A DNA stretch of 64,000 nucleotides from Yponomeuta sedellus (GCA_934045075.1 OW203732.1:5559501-5623500), one strand, 5' to 3'. Shown: positions 21,820 through 33,005, numbered from the stretch's first letter. The notes: generated by a model not told the origin, from the letters alone. Made by a program: numbers and translations.

Positions 21820-23200
21820 TATATGTCTGTGCAAGTGATTTGTTTATCTCTCTATCAATTGTCAAAGTCTTCCAGCCGGTAATTGGACTTCCAATCAAAG
21901 TGCCCGAAAACAAATTGATGAATTTTCCGCATGAATGACCGAGCAATAACTATTGCGGAGATTCCATAGATAAAGTGCGCAAAAGAGGGGCGCACGGACC
22001 ATAGATCATAGAGTAATGCGGTCACGCTCTATGGTATTAAGTGTCAGTTATCGTCTCCATGGGGCCCGCAGTGCGTATTTATAAAACATTCTTGTGTATC
22101 TCTCCCCTCGCTACATACATGAAGTGAGGTTCAGCCGGATTGAATACGGCATTATAATGAAATGATTCATATTTAAGTAAGTCCTCCCCTTCACAATTTG
22201 GCCGCTGGAATGGGAAGCAATGTTTCTTATTAAAGAGGTGTTATGACTTGTCTTTTTATTGTCCAACAAATAACGCTGGTTTTTGATGAGTTCTATTGAC
22301 GTTGAGTACAGTGCGTGTCAGCCGTGGAGGGGCGACCTTTTGTTTGAACAGTAAACAAAAAATTAATATTTTTCATTACTTACTAGCTGACCAGGGAGCC
22401 CATTCTCACTTCATTAGCAAATAATTCTTATACGACTCTACGGCGTATGTCTTGGAATTCTACAAATCACCCAGACAAGTCCGATCAGCTAGGGTGAATT
22501 AGACCAAACCTCGCTGGCCCTAGCGAGAGGCCTATCATATCCTTAAATGGACCTAGCATGCCATAGGACTCTATAAATATTTCAGTGTTGTAGAGTGAAT
22601 GATAATTTTGATTGCATATAATTCGTCAATAATTATAATTTTTACTAAGTAACAAATCAAAAAATGTAATTTAAATGTAAACTATGTTAGTTTATGCTGT
22701 TTATTTGCATTCAAATAAAGGCTTTTATTATTATAATTGAATCCTGGGACATATATAGATATATACCCTAGGATAAATATATATTCTTCTTTACAGAAAT
22801 ATTGTTATAATTTGTTTATTAAATAGAATTACATAGTAATGAACAATCCAAGCTTAAATTTAAATATCTTAATTCCGTGGGAATTGGCATCTGATTGCTG
22901 TAACACAGGTTTTTAACCTAGCACAGCGTCAGAAGCTAATCGTAATTTTTTTGTGTAGATTTGCCCAATAAATATTCTACTCTAACTAGTGCTGGCCGCA
23001 GGGGTTCTACAAAACACGTTCCCAGTACCATAGGCCTGGAGTAATCCCGAAGATAACGCGATAACCGTCCCGTAATAGCCGAATATCTTCCTAATGCGTA
23101 TGTAATGGCACGGCACGCGGCCGCCGCGCGCCCGCCGATTGTTTGCGTCCGGGGATCAATTCCGACACGAGGCTGAGATGGACAGAAGGCTCATGTGCTC
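21820..23200. other. No gene recognised
   Basis: 22398-22420 (CAGGGAGCCCATTCTCAC) resembles the left end of the element at 31771. 23090-23180 is a short GC-rich stretch (GGCACGCGGCCGCCGCGC). The rest is AT-rich and single-copy within the window. Confidence 0.4.
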
Positions 23201-23230
23201 TTTGAGGTTTCGCAGTCAAAAAGGAGTTCG

Positions 23231-23750
23231 CCCCGCGACCTCTCGCTATCCGTGTCAGCGCTCTTCCAACTGAGCTAATGGGCGACTCACCGGCATCAAT
23301 GAAATTTCGAACCTCTTTTCAATCCTCCCTGTATTACGTATCCGTGCGGGTTCGAATCCCGCCATGGGTGGAATTTTTGGCCTCTAAATAGGTTTTTAAA
23401 ATTATCCTTAGCACGGGTTAGTGCATTAAAAATAAAAATAGTATAATCATGTGGGTACAGTGATATCATTTCGATGTAAAACCTAACTGCAAAGTAGGTA
23501 GTCGGGGCTGTAAGTGATGCAATTTACTTCAGCCAGATGTCGCTGCCTGTACGTAATACAGAGAATAGTGCAGAGGTTCGAAATTTCACTGATGCCGGTG
23601 AGTCGTCCATTAGCTCAGTAGGAAAGAGCGCTGGCACGGAGGTCAGCCAGAGGTCGCGGGTTCGAATCCCGGCGTGGGTGGAATCTTTAGCCTCTAAATA
23701 GGTTTTTAAAATTGTCCTTAGCACGGGTTAGTGCATTAAAAATAAAAATA
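23231..23750. repeat. S1 cluster: one inverted fragment and direct copies
   Basis: An inverted core fragment at 23231-23336, then a direct 3' arm (23341-23440) that joins, by the family's usual TAATCATGTGGG junction, a full direct unit at 23447-23750. This is a head-to-tail pair like those at 10.4 and 52.6 kb. Confidence 0.75.
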
Positions 23751-23824
23751 GTATTATCTTATGGTTGTCTGCAAGATATAATTTTTAGTAATAAGGCCAC
23801 CGACTGTAGGTACTCTTAGGCTAA

Positions 23825-23975
23825 GAAATATCGTGTGATTTCTATTTTTATGTACAACTAGAATATTTTTCCGTGTCAGCTAATCCCATACCAAATTTTA
23901 TTAACATTACTCCAGCCGTTTAGACGTGAAGAAGTCATAGACTCACAAACATTCGCCTTATATAAGATTGAAATG
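23825..23975 (+). mobile_element. Retroelement 3' end (AAATTTTATTAACATTACTCC family)
   Basis: TACCAAATTTTATTAACATT, CCAGCCGTTTAGACGTGAAG and ACTCACAAACATTCGCCTTA, as in the copies at 31165-31395 and 38995-39215. A common lepidopteran dispersed repeat. Confidence 0.65.
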
Positions 23976-24004
23976 TGATGTGGTTAAGTAATTCCTATCC
24001 TTAT

Positions 24005-24110
24005 CTGCCTCGTTGGTTTAGCGGTAGCGGTGTCTGAGGTCGTAGGTTCAATTCCCACGAGAGTACTTATGACCATAACACAGGGTATGTTATGGTAGTA
24101 TTTCTTAAAA
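24005..24110 (+). mobile_element. tRNA-like SINE, short
   Basis: CCTCGTTGGTTTAGCGGTAG (box A) and GAGGTCGTAGGTTCAATTCC (box B), then a truncated body with CATAACACAGGGTATGTTAT. The anticodon region is missing, so it is not a tRNA gene. Confidence 0.6.
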
Positions 24111-24155
24111 AAAAAAAATGGTGACTACCCACAATAATCGACTGTACTCGCCATT

Positions 24156-24290
24156 TCAGTCTACCCGAGACCACGGCAACTGTAACGCTGCCGAAACATC
24201 GGGAAATAAGAAAATTACGTTTTACCTAATTAATAATCGAGATTTGACCCGTTTAATATATAACTATGTTATGGTAACCAGGCAAGGACA
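24156..24290 (+). repeat. Half of a foldback element (GAAACGTCGGG family)
   Basis: CCCGAGACCACGGCAACTGT, CGCTGCCGAAACATCGGG, AAAATTACGTTTTACCTAAT and TTTGACCCGTTTAATATA form one arm of the family seen complete at 25769-25912. Confidence 0.7.
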
Positions 24291-24319
24291 AGGCATGTTT
24301 AGTACCGTTTTAAATTAAC

Positions 24320-25130
24320 TTTTACCTAACTTTTTGACTAACCTAAGAAGGTGTTTAGGACCAAAAGAATAAAACACACAATTCTCAGTAACGTATTATA
24401 CTTGAATATTAATAAGTTTATTTTACTATGTAGAGACTGTAAAGTCACTTAATTACTTTTATACTTTTTAAGTGACTTCCCTCTGGCTTGGAAGCAGTCT
24501 GTGATTCATGGAAATTTATTCACGTTAAATTCAAGATCACTTCAACCCGTACTTCTGTGTTCTTTTATTACGCTGTGATTGGGATTAGCACTTACGCATA
24601 GTACTACACTTCCCATAGGGCTTTCTGTTACTGTTTGGCTTTACTCACTGATGGACAGAGGAGATATGACGCTTCCAGCTTTGTTTGGCCGTAAATTACG
24701 CGATGGATTATGGTGATTTTGTGGTACAAAAGAGCTGATGAGTTATAGTTTTTCAAGGACAATATAGTTCGTTGTTCGGCAGTCTTGGAAAATTGATTAA
24801 ACTGACGGTAAAACGCAGGATTGTAGGAAGCCTCGCTCCCTTTTAATCTAAGTATTTTTTTTGTTTTCTACGAGTATTTTAGGGATACATTACGTACTTG
24901 AAAGTAGAGATATCTAACTTAAGACCTTTAAAAGAAATGATTTGGTCTATAATTTTACAGACAGCGCTACCTATTTTGAATAATTAATATGCATATATTT
25001 AGTTTTATTGCTAAGAGATCTACTTGCGAAGTTAAGCTTACAGTCGCAAACAATGGCTAAATGTTTAATGTCTAAGTTAATGTATCTCCGAATGTTTACG
25101 TAAGTTTATTATAGTATTTCACCTTCTTTC
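24320..25130. other. No gene recognised
   Basis: Single-copy AT-rich stretch; I see no ORF, RNA fold or repeat I can support. Confidence 0.4.
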
Positions 25131-25137
25131 CCTGTAC

Positions 25138-25260
25138 TACCCATTGACAGTCTCTTCAACACCAAAGGTTTGCTGGAAGAGAATGCTTCTTGCATTAAGC
25201 ACCCCCTTGTACATTAACTCATGTAATTAGTACAATAAAGAATTAAAATAAAATAAATAA
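25138..25260 (+). mobile_element. LINE/SINE 3' end ending in AATAAAGAATTAAAAT
   Basis: TTTGCTGGAAGAGAATGCTT, GCATTAAGCACCCCCTTGTA and ACAATAAAGAATTAAAATAA match 41575-41670. Contains a polyadenylation-like AATAAA and an A-rich tail. Confidence 0.6.
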
Positions 25261-25599
25261 ATGTAAACTAAATACGAGTACCGCGAGTCATAAAATATAT
25301 TTTGACTTTGTGTGACCAATTGAACTTGCATACATCCTGCGCATATTCTTTTTTAGGGATCTATAATAAATTATTTGAAATCCCACCGAAGTATGATCGA
25401 AAAGGGATCCCGTATAATCCCTATTGAACGGTGTACCTTCCGAAATGACGGGATCAAAATAGGGCCTACGTCTCCGATCACATTGTTATTCAAAATGCTT
25501 ACCGCGTTATGCGGAAGGGTACCAACACTTTTTACAAACGACTGGATGCTCTATTTTGTTCCAGTGACCAAGCTGTCCACGATCTCTTGATCACGATCA

Positions 25600-25637
25600 C
25601 TGTCCGCAGTAGGTACCAATGTACCTACTGTGGACAG
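25600..25637. repeat. 17-bp-arm hairpin
   Basis: CTGTCCGCAGTAGGTAC and GTACCTACTGTGGACAG flank a CAAT loop with a single mismatch. Isolated; no known role. Confidence 0.6.
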
Positions 25638-25768
25638 CTTATCAATAGATCGTTGCAAAGTCACCTTGGTAATGTATTAATGTACGGCCAAACGCCATAA
25701 ATGTAAACTTATACCTCATTCCCGTTAATGTAAAATAAAATGAATAAACGTGTCCAGTATGTGGTTAT

Positions 25769-25912
25769 ATATTAAACGGGTCTAATCGCGAATATTTATT
25801 TGGTAAAACGTAATTACCTTATTTCCCGACGTTTCGGCAGCGTTACAGTTGCCGTGGTCTCGGGTAATTACGTTTTACCTAATAAATAATCGCGATAAGA
25901 CCCGTTTAATAT
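25769..25912. mobile_element. Complete foldback element, 48-base arms
   Basis: ATATTAAACGGGTCTAATCG ... AACGTAATTA at 25769-25816 is inverted at 25865-25912. The centre holds CCGACGTTTCGGCAGCG and GCCGTGGTCTCGGG. Related single arms occur at 24156, 32905, 42360 and 60375. No ORF: a non-autonomous element. Confidence 0.75.
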
Positions 25913-26079
25913 AAAACTGTGTATGAGTATCGCGAATCATTAAGAAATACTATGCCCAGTATGCAATAAATTCTTCTCAATCTAATCTATTAAAAGTCGA
26001 AGTACTATCAAGTAAGGTACAGAGGCTCCTAAAATAAATTTCCGTATTATGGCTGCCTGTTTGAGAAGAACCGAAGATT

Positions 26080-26165
26080 GGGCTCAGTGGCATGTCTTGG
26101 GAGCGGCCTATGTCTAGCAGTGGACTAACACCGAATGATGATCACAATGATGATGATAATGCATT
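26080..26165 (+). mobile_element. LINE 3' end with GAT tail
   Basis: GGCCTATGTCTAGCAGTGGA followed by a GATGATG-rich tail. Retroelement tail only. Confidence 0.5.
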
Positions 26166-26169
26166 GAAA

Positions 26170-27020
26170 GTAAGAAAATTTGCGCTTTATTTGCTCTGTA
26201 ATTTAATTATTGTTTCTGTAATAATAGTATGAATTCCATTTTATTTAACACATTATTACGCTTTATGTCTTAGATCAAAAGTTGTTGTGATCGACAAACT
26301 CTGATTGACGTGTTATGGAAAGATAACCATGAAGATAAAAATAATGTGAAACCTCTACCTACCTACGCAGCCCATGAAAGATGCCCACTGCTGGGCATAG
26401 GCTGTGATTTTTGGTAGAAAATATTCATGTCTTCACATCAAATTGCAATCATATATAGTGAAACTCAAACGTAGCATAGTGGGGTTTTAATATGACTTTA
26501 AAACGTAATAATTATTTAATAACAAACAATTTTCTGTTGACACTTTTATCACTAAAGAACAACTTACTGAATTTAAAACTTTATGACATTTTGGTATTCC
26601 AAATCAAATTCTCATGTTTATATTTTTGAACGACAAAATGAGTTCGCATTATCTGTTAAGATGAAGGATACCATTGCAAACTCTATAATTGCAAACTCTA
26701 TAATGCAAACTCAATAATATATTCATATTTTCTTATATTCATCTAATGAAACATTTGAAATTAATAAATTAAATTGAACTGTATGGATAATTCAGAATAT
26801 TTTACTCTTAGCAAGTGTTGGTTACATACTGTAGAGTGCAATCCCCTAGTAAAACTACAATTTGTTTCAGCAAACAGTAAACATAGATCCGCGGACCGCG
26901 TCAGTGAAATGGACGCGCCAACAATACTACCAGAAGCATCACTAAATCCTAATTTGAAGAAATTTGATAGAATTATACCTAGGTATCTACAGTTACTCGT
27001 ACGATAACAACATGTTAATC
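26170..27020. other. No gene recognised
   Basis: Only a short GCCCACTGCTGGGCATAGGC tail-like motif (26380-26402, minus) is recognisable. The frame at 26774-27007 has no signature. Confidence 0.4.
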
Positions 27021-27022
27021 CT

Positions 27023-27130
27023 AAAAACCTATTTAGAGGCCAAAAACTCCACCCATGCCGGGACTCGAACCCGCGACCTCTGGCACGGTTAGTTCGAGTT
27101 CCGGCACGGGTAAGTGCATTAAAAAAAGAA
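27023..27130 (-). repeat. S1 3' arm fragment with rearranged core
   Basis: AAAACCTATTTAGAGGCC, CCCATGCCGGGACTCGAACC, then GGCACGGTTAGTTCGAGTTC and GCACGGGTAAGTGCATT. Internal deletion and inversion. Confidence 0.65.
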
Positions 27131-27271
27131 AAGAATATAATAACAAGTGATTGGCAAATAACTACAAAAAACCTGCCGCAGACCTTTAAATGCTCGTCGT
27201 GAAAAGTTTCGAATTTGGCGGTTGTTATTCTTTGTCTCTCAGCTACAGGACAACAATGCGTTTAGTAGGGT

Positions 27272-27453
27272 CTGTTTCACAAACTGCAGATAAAGTTCCG
27301 GATAAGCTATCCGCAACCACGGCTGCCGTTTGTTCTAAATTTGAAGCCATAAACGAACACACACAATATAGGAAAATTTATTTAAATTTAGAACAAACGG
27401 CAACACTGGTTGCGGTTAGCTAATCTGGAACTTTATTTGAACATTTTGAAACA
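27272..27453. mobile_element. Foldback/MITE element, arms about 60-70 bases
   Basis: The left arm CTGTTTCAC...AAAGTTCCGGATA...CGCAACCAC...GCCGTTTGTTCTAAAT is inverted on the right (ATTTAGAACAAACGGCAACA ... GGAACTTTATTTGAAC ... GAAACAG). The interior is short. Non-coding. Confidence 0.65.
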
Positions 27454-27726
27454 GGGGCTCGTTTTTCTATTGTATTTAATCTGTGGTATCGGTAGTACTC
27501 CGACAATTCGATTTGTTTTATGCTGAAACAGACGTCAGCGCGCTCTGAATGCAAAAAGCCGACCTTTTTACCCTCGCGCGACTCGTGCGACCTCCACGGC
27601 TTTTGTATTATAATATAATCAATCCCATTTTTGTAGACACTTAAGTTTTTATCGAAATTCAATTCATGGATGAAAGTGCACGGAATAAAGAGGAAAGTGG
27701 AAAAATAGATTTCATTAGTTATTGCC

Positions 27727-27815
27727 ACCGAGTAATTGGAACCAATCACTGGAGTTAAGCAACAACAGGCGCGGTCAGGTGCAGGATGGGTGACCGTCCC
27801 GTGACTATTCGTGAC
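27727..27815 (+). mobile_element. 5S-headed SINE, head only
   Basis: The cleanest 5S-like segment in the window: AATCACTGGAGTTAAGCAAC, AGGCGCGGTCAGGTGCAG, GATGGGTGACCGTCCCGTGA. The copy stops just past the head, as if broken or prematurely ended. Confidence 0.65.
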
Positions 27816-28024
27816 TAGACTGACGTTTTGTGGTTAAAACAAACATTAGGTTTTGTTTGTCGATTGTGTTTTTTTGTAGATATTTCGACATTGTTATTTT
27901 AAGGAAATTACGGTTCTACTTATGTATTAAACGTTTTGAGTCGCGTCTTGTCCCGTTTAATTCATAACTGCGGCTATGATTCAACATCGAGAGCCCTTTA
28001 AAAAAAACAATAAATAAATATTTA

Positions 28025-28250
28025 AGGACACATTATACAGATCTCGGTAGCCCTATACTAAGTAAGTACAAATGACTTGTGAGACAGGTGCTAACTCGAC
28101 GATAGATTCAATACAATAAATACATATATAACATCCAAGACCCGAGAAAAATTGGAAAAGTTCCTTTCCTAGTTTGACCCGACCGGGGATCGAACCCGAG
28201 ACATTCGGTTTTACAGTCAGCGTGCCAAACCGCTGCGCCACGGCCCTCAA
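28025..28250 (-). mobile_element. tRNA-like SINE (GATCGAACCCGAGAC family)
   Basis: Minus strand: a tRNA-like head GGCCGTGGCGCAGCGGTTTG and box-B-like GGGTTCGATCCCCGG, then a body with TAGTTTGACCC partner text and ACTCGACGATAGATTCAATA. Same element as 47225-47450. Confidence 0.75.
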
Positions 28251-28429
28251 TTATAAATGTCTAATCAAAAATAAACGACATAAGTTCCGTGAAAAGTCGC
28301 GCAAGACTCTCGTTTGCCAGCAAACTCATTACAATAAGACCTACAACTGCATACACAATCACACACCTATTCATTGTGTATTCTATAAAAAGTAATAGGC
28401 ACCATTTGTTGGTGTATCATAATAAAATG

Positions 28430-28540
28430 GCCGATATTATATCGGGCCGCGCCCCTGGGCGATGAAAAATAAATAAAAATGTTAGGGCGGGAAATCGCGG
28501 CGGGAAATGTAAAGCCACTTAGTGCCCCCTCACCCCCCTG
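28430..28540. promoter_or_regulatory. Island with two E2F-type sites
   Basis: GGCGGGAAA occurs at 28486-28494 and 28499-28507, 13 bases apart on the same strand, next to AATAAATAAAAATG and a GGCC..GGCC inverted motif. E2F/DP factors bind TTTSSCGC-type sites. No gene is visible beside it, so it would be a distal element or chance. Confidence 0.35.
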
Positions 28541-28835
28541 AGCCTGTCAATGGATAACTGTCACAGAGGAACAGATGTCTTCTCTTTTCATCTACTGTAC
28601 ACTATACTCCCTTCTTAATTGTATTTGTCCAGTCTATCCAAAAGCTGTCTGGAAGAGATCACTTTTAGTGAACCTATACTCTCCACATCACATCATACCA
28701 ATAGGTAAAATAGCAATAAATTACTACGCGATTAAGCCCCGAAAATATTCTATGTGTACAAGTCGCGAAAGTTTAAAATACATTTATTTTCAGTTGACGA
28801 TTAATATTTTTGTACCTCCGACTTTGAAAGCACTA

Positions 28836-29033
28836 AGGCCTATTATAAAGGCGAAAGTTTGTGAGTGTATATGTTTGTTACTTCATCACGTCTAAAGGGC
28901 TGGAGTGAGTTTAATAAAATTTGGTATTGAGTTAGCTGACGTCCTGGATTTACACATAGGTTACGTTTTACTGCGGGAAAATATCTTATTCCCATGGAGA
29001 AATCGATAAACCGCGGGTTCCACTGCATGGCAC
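28836..29033 (-). mobile_element. Retroelement 3' end (AGCTGACGTCCTGG family)
   Basis: Minus-strand copy of the repeat at 31165-31395: AAATTTTATTAAACTCACTC, GCAGTAAAACGTAACCTATG, CCGCGGTTTATCG and ATTATAAAGGCG motifs are present. Confidence 0.65.
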
Positions 29034-29089
29034 ATGTAAGAAATATAAATAAATAGCCCAGTAAGTTACATGTTTATGTACAATACAAT

Positions 29090-29175
29090 ATATACTCCAC
29101 TTGGCCCCATGGTGGAGTAAGGCCTATACCTTCATTAGAGAAGAGACCCGTGCCCTTCGGTGGGGACGTAATGGG
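29090..29175 (+). mobile_element. 3' end related to the 5S-headed SINE
   Basis: CACTTGGCCCCATGGTGGAG, AAGGCCTATACCTTC and GAGACCCGTGCCC followed by GTGGGGACGTAATGG. Diverged, 3' end only. Confidence 0.5.
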
Positions 29176-29209
29176 TTGGTTGATGATGTTCAATAAAGTG
29201 TTTTCAACA

Positions 29210-29341
29210 CGTCGTGTGGAAACCTGAGTGTCTGACCAACTACCTCAGCGCTTGAAATTGCCAATCCGCGGTGGGCACCCGTGGTAATTAAGCCCATACT
29301 CTCTTTCTGAGGCTTGAGCCCTGCAGTGGGAAGTTTATTTA
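29210..29341 (+). mobile_element. LINE 3' end (CTACCTCAGCGCTTGAAATT family)
   Basis: GGAAACCTGAGTGTCTGACC, CTACCTCAGCGCTTGAAATT, AATTAAGCCCATACTCTC and CCCTGCAGTGGGAAG also occur at 36665-36860. The tail motif is similar to that of the 5S-headed SINE, which may use this kind of LINE for mobility (inference). Confidence 0.55.
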
Positions 29342-29343
29342 TA

Positions 29344-29937
29344 GACTTTTAGTCCGGATCTAGTTACGGTTGTTGTTATATCGGAAGAGTCCGACCAGGT
29401 TTCGCTCCGATTCTGAAATGAAAAGGTTTTATTCAAAGTATCGCAGATACTGCGGCTTAATGAACGTTACAAGTCAAACTAGGTGTCCATTTCAAAATCT
29501 GGATCATTTTGGAGAAAAAATGGACAAAAAACCTCCAAACTTAGTCTTTTCAAATTCCTTAATTAACAGAATTTACACAGATTCTACAAAACTCGTGAAT
29601 TTTACATGCCAGAATTCCAGACATCATTGTCATCTAAATAATCCTTAATTTTATAGTGGCTCTTTTGGCACAAAGTGTACTTTACACATTTTTTGAACCG
29701 CGCTTCAGTCAAACTAAATATATCTTCTACAATAAAATCGTATTGTAGAAGCGTATACAATGCCCGATGAAGGATGTATTAACCTTTGCCAGCCTAAATC
29801 TTGGATTCGCAGAGGTTAATCATGGTGAGCAGAGACGGAGCTCGCGTCGTCGGTTGCTCGTCTCTGCGAATCGGAGCGAAACCTGGTGGGACTCTTCCGA
29901 TATAACAACACCCGTAAGTAGATCCGGACTAAAAGTC
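29344..29937. mobile_element. TIR DNA transposon, 594 bp, TA target duplication
   Basis: GACTTTTAGTCCGGATCTA at the left is inverted at the right (TAGATCCGGACTAAAAGTC), and the match continues for about 60 bases through TATATCGGAAGAGTC and CAGGTTTCGCTCCGATTC. TA lies on both sides (29342-29343, 29938-29939). No transposase frame. Superfamily uncertain; TA fits Tc1/mariner-like elements. Confidence 0.75.
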
Positions 29938-30249
29938 TACAATGTGTTGTGCTTACGAAAGTTTTAGTTCACTTATAGGTTACATATAATAGGTTACATA
30001 AAAACGTACCTCTGTTTTGGTCTGTGTTCCGCCCCATCACCTATGTTATGGGGATTTACTGGTAAAATGCGGCATTTTTTCGCCTGCTTGTTACATTTGT
30101 TTGTCGTGAACAATTTCCATAAAGCGGATTTGCGGACTGCAATAAAATGGGGACCTTGAATCGCTTGTTAGTTGACCCCTGCACTATAGACCTACTAGGT
30201 ATGTCAACTTTTGGTAAACTACGACACGTTATCTGCGTGTGTTAGTTTT

Positions 30250-30440
30250 GCTAAGTCACGTTAAGCAGTTGGTGTCGGATGCCGTCTATAGATAGCAGTC
30301 GTTAAGCCAAGTCACAGGCCTTGAAAACTTCTGACAGTAAGACCAGCCACTAGTCTTGCAATCCTCCACCAATCTGTTCTTGGTCCCCGTGGTGGAGTAT
30401 GGTCTATACCTTCCTCAGGAAAGACGCGTGCCCGTACAGT
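30250..30440 (+). mobile_element. 5S-headed SINE, diverged 3' part
   Basis: CACGTTAAGCAGTTGGTGTC, GCAGTCGTTAAGCCAAGTCA, ACTTCTGACAGTAAGACC and CCGTGGTGGAGTATGG in family order. Lacks the 5S-like head. Confidence 0.65.
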
Positions 30441-30824
30441 GTTCCTAGAGTAGATTATTGTGTGCTGTGCAAGTTATTTCTCACAGTATATGTGTATGCT
30501 TTACTATTAAAAAGTACCTAATCTCTTCCAGACAACCTTGCGTTAGCCAACTGCGTCGAATTGCAATATTATGAGAACTTTTATTTTGTTTATTAAACGT
30601 TTTTTTCTGTAAATCTTATTTTACTTTCGAGGGTGGAAGATCAGTTTTTTTTTAGTTTTAAATTTTGATTCCCTTTGAATGCATGTAAATCTAATAATTA
30701 TACATAATTTAAGTTGTACTTTACTCATTAAGTTTAACAATGTAACAAGAAAGAGCAGGGTATATGCAATAAAGGTTAGTACAGACTCAGTACAGAGCCC
30801 CAACGACGTAGTTATCGATATCAA

Positions 30825-30928
30825 CCCTTGAATGTCCCTACTGCTGGGGCACGGGTCTTTTCCTGCATCGCAGGAAGGTTAGGCCATATTCGACCACGGG
30901 GGCCAATTCCGGGTTGGTGGAGTAAGTA
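30825..30928 (-). mobile_element. 5S-headed SINE, 3' end
   Basis: ATATCAACCCTTGAATGTCC through CGGGTTGGTGGAG: the tail on its left shows minus orientation. Lies 40 bases from an opposite-orientation copy. Confidence 0.7.
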
Positions 30929-30967
30929 TAACCGCTGCTTATTGAATAGAGATTTTTATTAGAATTA

Positions 30968-31165
30968 CTAGCTGTGCAGTGGCAGTCGTTAAGCCATGTC
31001 AGAGGCCTTATGGGCGGCTTGATAACTCCTGACAGTAAGGCCCGCCACTGTCTTACAATCTTCCACCAACCCGGACTTGGCCCCCGTGGTGGAGTTTGGC
31101 CTAACCTTCCTGCGATGCAGGAAGAGACCCGTGCCCCAGCAGTGGGGACATACAAGGGTTGATAA
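30968..31165 (+). mobile_element. 5S-headed SINE, 3' half
   Basis: GTGGCAGTCGTTAAGCCATG to GGGGACATACAAGGGTTGAT. With the minus copy at 30825-30928 it forms an inverted pair, tails outward. Confidence 0.75.
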
Positions 31166-31395
31166 CGAACGAACTAGCTGTGCCCCGCGGTGCTACCCGC
31201 GGATTATCGATTTCCCCATGGGAATAAGATATTTTTCCGCAGTAAAACGTAGCTTATGTGTTAATCAGGGTGTTAGCTAACTCCACACCAAATTTTATTA
31301 AAATAGATCCAGCCGCTTAAACGTGAAGAAGTAACAAACAAACACACCCACAAATTTTCGCCTTTACAATATTAGTGTGAGGTGATATAGTATGA
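31165..31395 (+). mobile_element. Lepidopteran dispersed retroelement 3' end
   Basis: AGCTGTGCCCCGCGGTGCTA, GCAGTAAAACGTAGCTTATG, CACACCAAATTTTATTAAAA, GATCCAGCCGCTTAAACGTG and TTTCGCCTTTACAATATTAG: the most complete copy of this family here. Confidence 0.7.
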
Positions 31396-31770
31396 TTCCG
31401 TGTGATAGATCCAAGTCCATGTGTGACTTTAATAAACTACGACTTCTACGTACCATTTACTACCGAAGTATTTATTACATTGTAATTGAACCTACATAGA
31501 GTAATGCTTCATAAGGCAGCTGCAACACCTACCAAAGGTAATCAAGAGAAACAAAAACAAAGGACAGCGCAAGCACATCGGTTACAAATAAGGTGACGAG
31601 TTAACAAGATGTTGGACAAGTTAAACGGAATTTACGGCCCGTAATGACATCGGCCGCGGCCGTGTTGCAATGGCCGTCCAAGCGCGCCCCGCCGCCATAA
31701 CTCACCATTTTCTCGCGTTTTCCCGACGATATATTAGTTTTTTTAGGGTTCCGCTAAGGGAAACGCGGCC

Positions 31771-31990
31771 CAGGGAACCGATTCTCACCCATGCGAATTG
31801 AAAGCGTGTACGCAAAATATTCGAAGGATTAGACATTTGTCGCAAAAAGTATTATAAAAAATAACTCGACAGAGTCATTAGACATTTATTTTCTCATTTG
31901 AATTCAATGTAGCATGGCGTTCTGAATAGAGATTTTGGCTGTCACTCGACTTTTATGTATCGTTCAAATAGAGTGAGAATTGACTCCCTG
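31771..31990. mobile_element. hAT-like MITE with CAGGGA ends
   Basis: CAGGGAACCGATTCTCAC at the left and its inverted relative GTGAGAATTGACTCCCTG at the right (18 bases, 3 mismatches). CAGGG ends are common in hAT elements; an 8-bp target duplication is not evident. A part of the interior recurs at 1880-1985. Confidence 0.45.
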
Positions 31991-32059
31991 AAAACCAAGC
32001 AGGGTAGCTTGTGCACCAAGGCCGCGTTTCATAAAAATACAAAAAAAAATATTCGTTTT

Positions 32060-32280
32060 TGAAAATAAGATAAGATAAAAATATTCTTCACTGTATAGCG
32101 GAAAATAGTAGTAAATAATAATAGTAATAAAAAATAGTTAATTTTGAGAGGTTGGGTGGAAATTTCGATTTGGGCTGCTTTAATCTGAATCTACGATACG
32201 TAGGCACGTCATCGAAATAAAAATACTGAAAAGAATCTAAATCGCCAATTGGCGGCCTTAGCAATACAGCGTGCCATTGG
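32060..32280 (-). repeat. Diverged LINE/SINE end
   Basis: AAGATAAGATAAAAATATTC at the left edge and ATTGGCGGCCTTAGCAATA at the right are the two ends of the family at 19490-19630, with unrelated sequence in between. Confidence 0.45.
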
Positions 32281-32644
32281 CCGTGAAACTTAATCGTTCT
32301 AGCATTAGTTATATTTACTTGCCTTAGATATACCTTTAAATGCCGTATTATTTGTAAGTATCATCAATACCCAGCTAAGTGTCCATTCATAGTTTATTAT
32401 GTGAATTCTATGTACATTAGTCTTTCTTGTTAAACTTTGAGTTGATCGGCTATGCAATACATTTCGAATTGTCATAATAAACCATTTATTGTATTACTAT
32501 GAAATGTGGTCTATGCAGGCACCTGGCAGCCGACAGAGACAAGTGGCGACTTCTTTTATTAGAAACCAAAACCCGAGTCGGGGGACTCCCAGTAAAGTCT
32601 CAAACCAGAAAGAAAACCTATTGTTGCTAAGTCAATATATACAT

Positions 32645-32860
32645 ATTGGCCTCAGCATGAGATGATTTATAATAAGCCAGTGGCATCTCTACTCACTCTA
32701 GATGGGTGAAGGGACCACTTGGATGCTGCAGTGCCTGGGGCATAGTTTTAAATGGTGTAAGCTTGGCCAGCACCTATACAGGAAAGACTAGTCAATACGT
32801 GCTGAGCCAACCAAGCATAAATTCGCAAATGTACGTAACTTTGAAATTAAACAAAGTCAT
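32645..32860 (-). mobile_element. TTCCTTCAC-family SINE body
   Basis: GAGATGATTTATAATAAGCC, CTAGATGGGTGAAGGGACCA, AGCACCTATAC and GACTAGTCAATACGTGC match 34860-35060. The tRNA head is missing. Confidence 0.6.
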
Positions 32861-32864
32861 TAGT

Positions 32865-33003
32865 ACCTACATGGTATTTCTTAATGATTCGCGATACTCA
32901 TACATAGTCATATATTAAACGGGTCTAATTGCGATTATTTATCAGGTAAAACGTAATTACCTTATTTCCCGACGTTTCGGCAGCGTTACAGATGCCGTGG
33001 TCA
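32865..33003 (-). repeat. Half of a foldback element
   Basis: Reads ATTAAACGGGTCTAATTGCG, GGTAAAACGTAATTACC, CCGACGTTTCGGCAGCG and GCCGTGGTCA; the opposite arm is absent. The outer TTCTTAATGATTCGCGATAC extension is shared with 42360 and 60485-60525. Confidence 0.65.
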
Positions 33004-33005
33004 TG

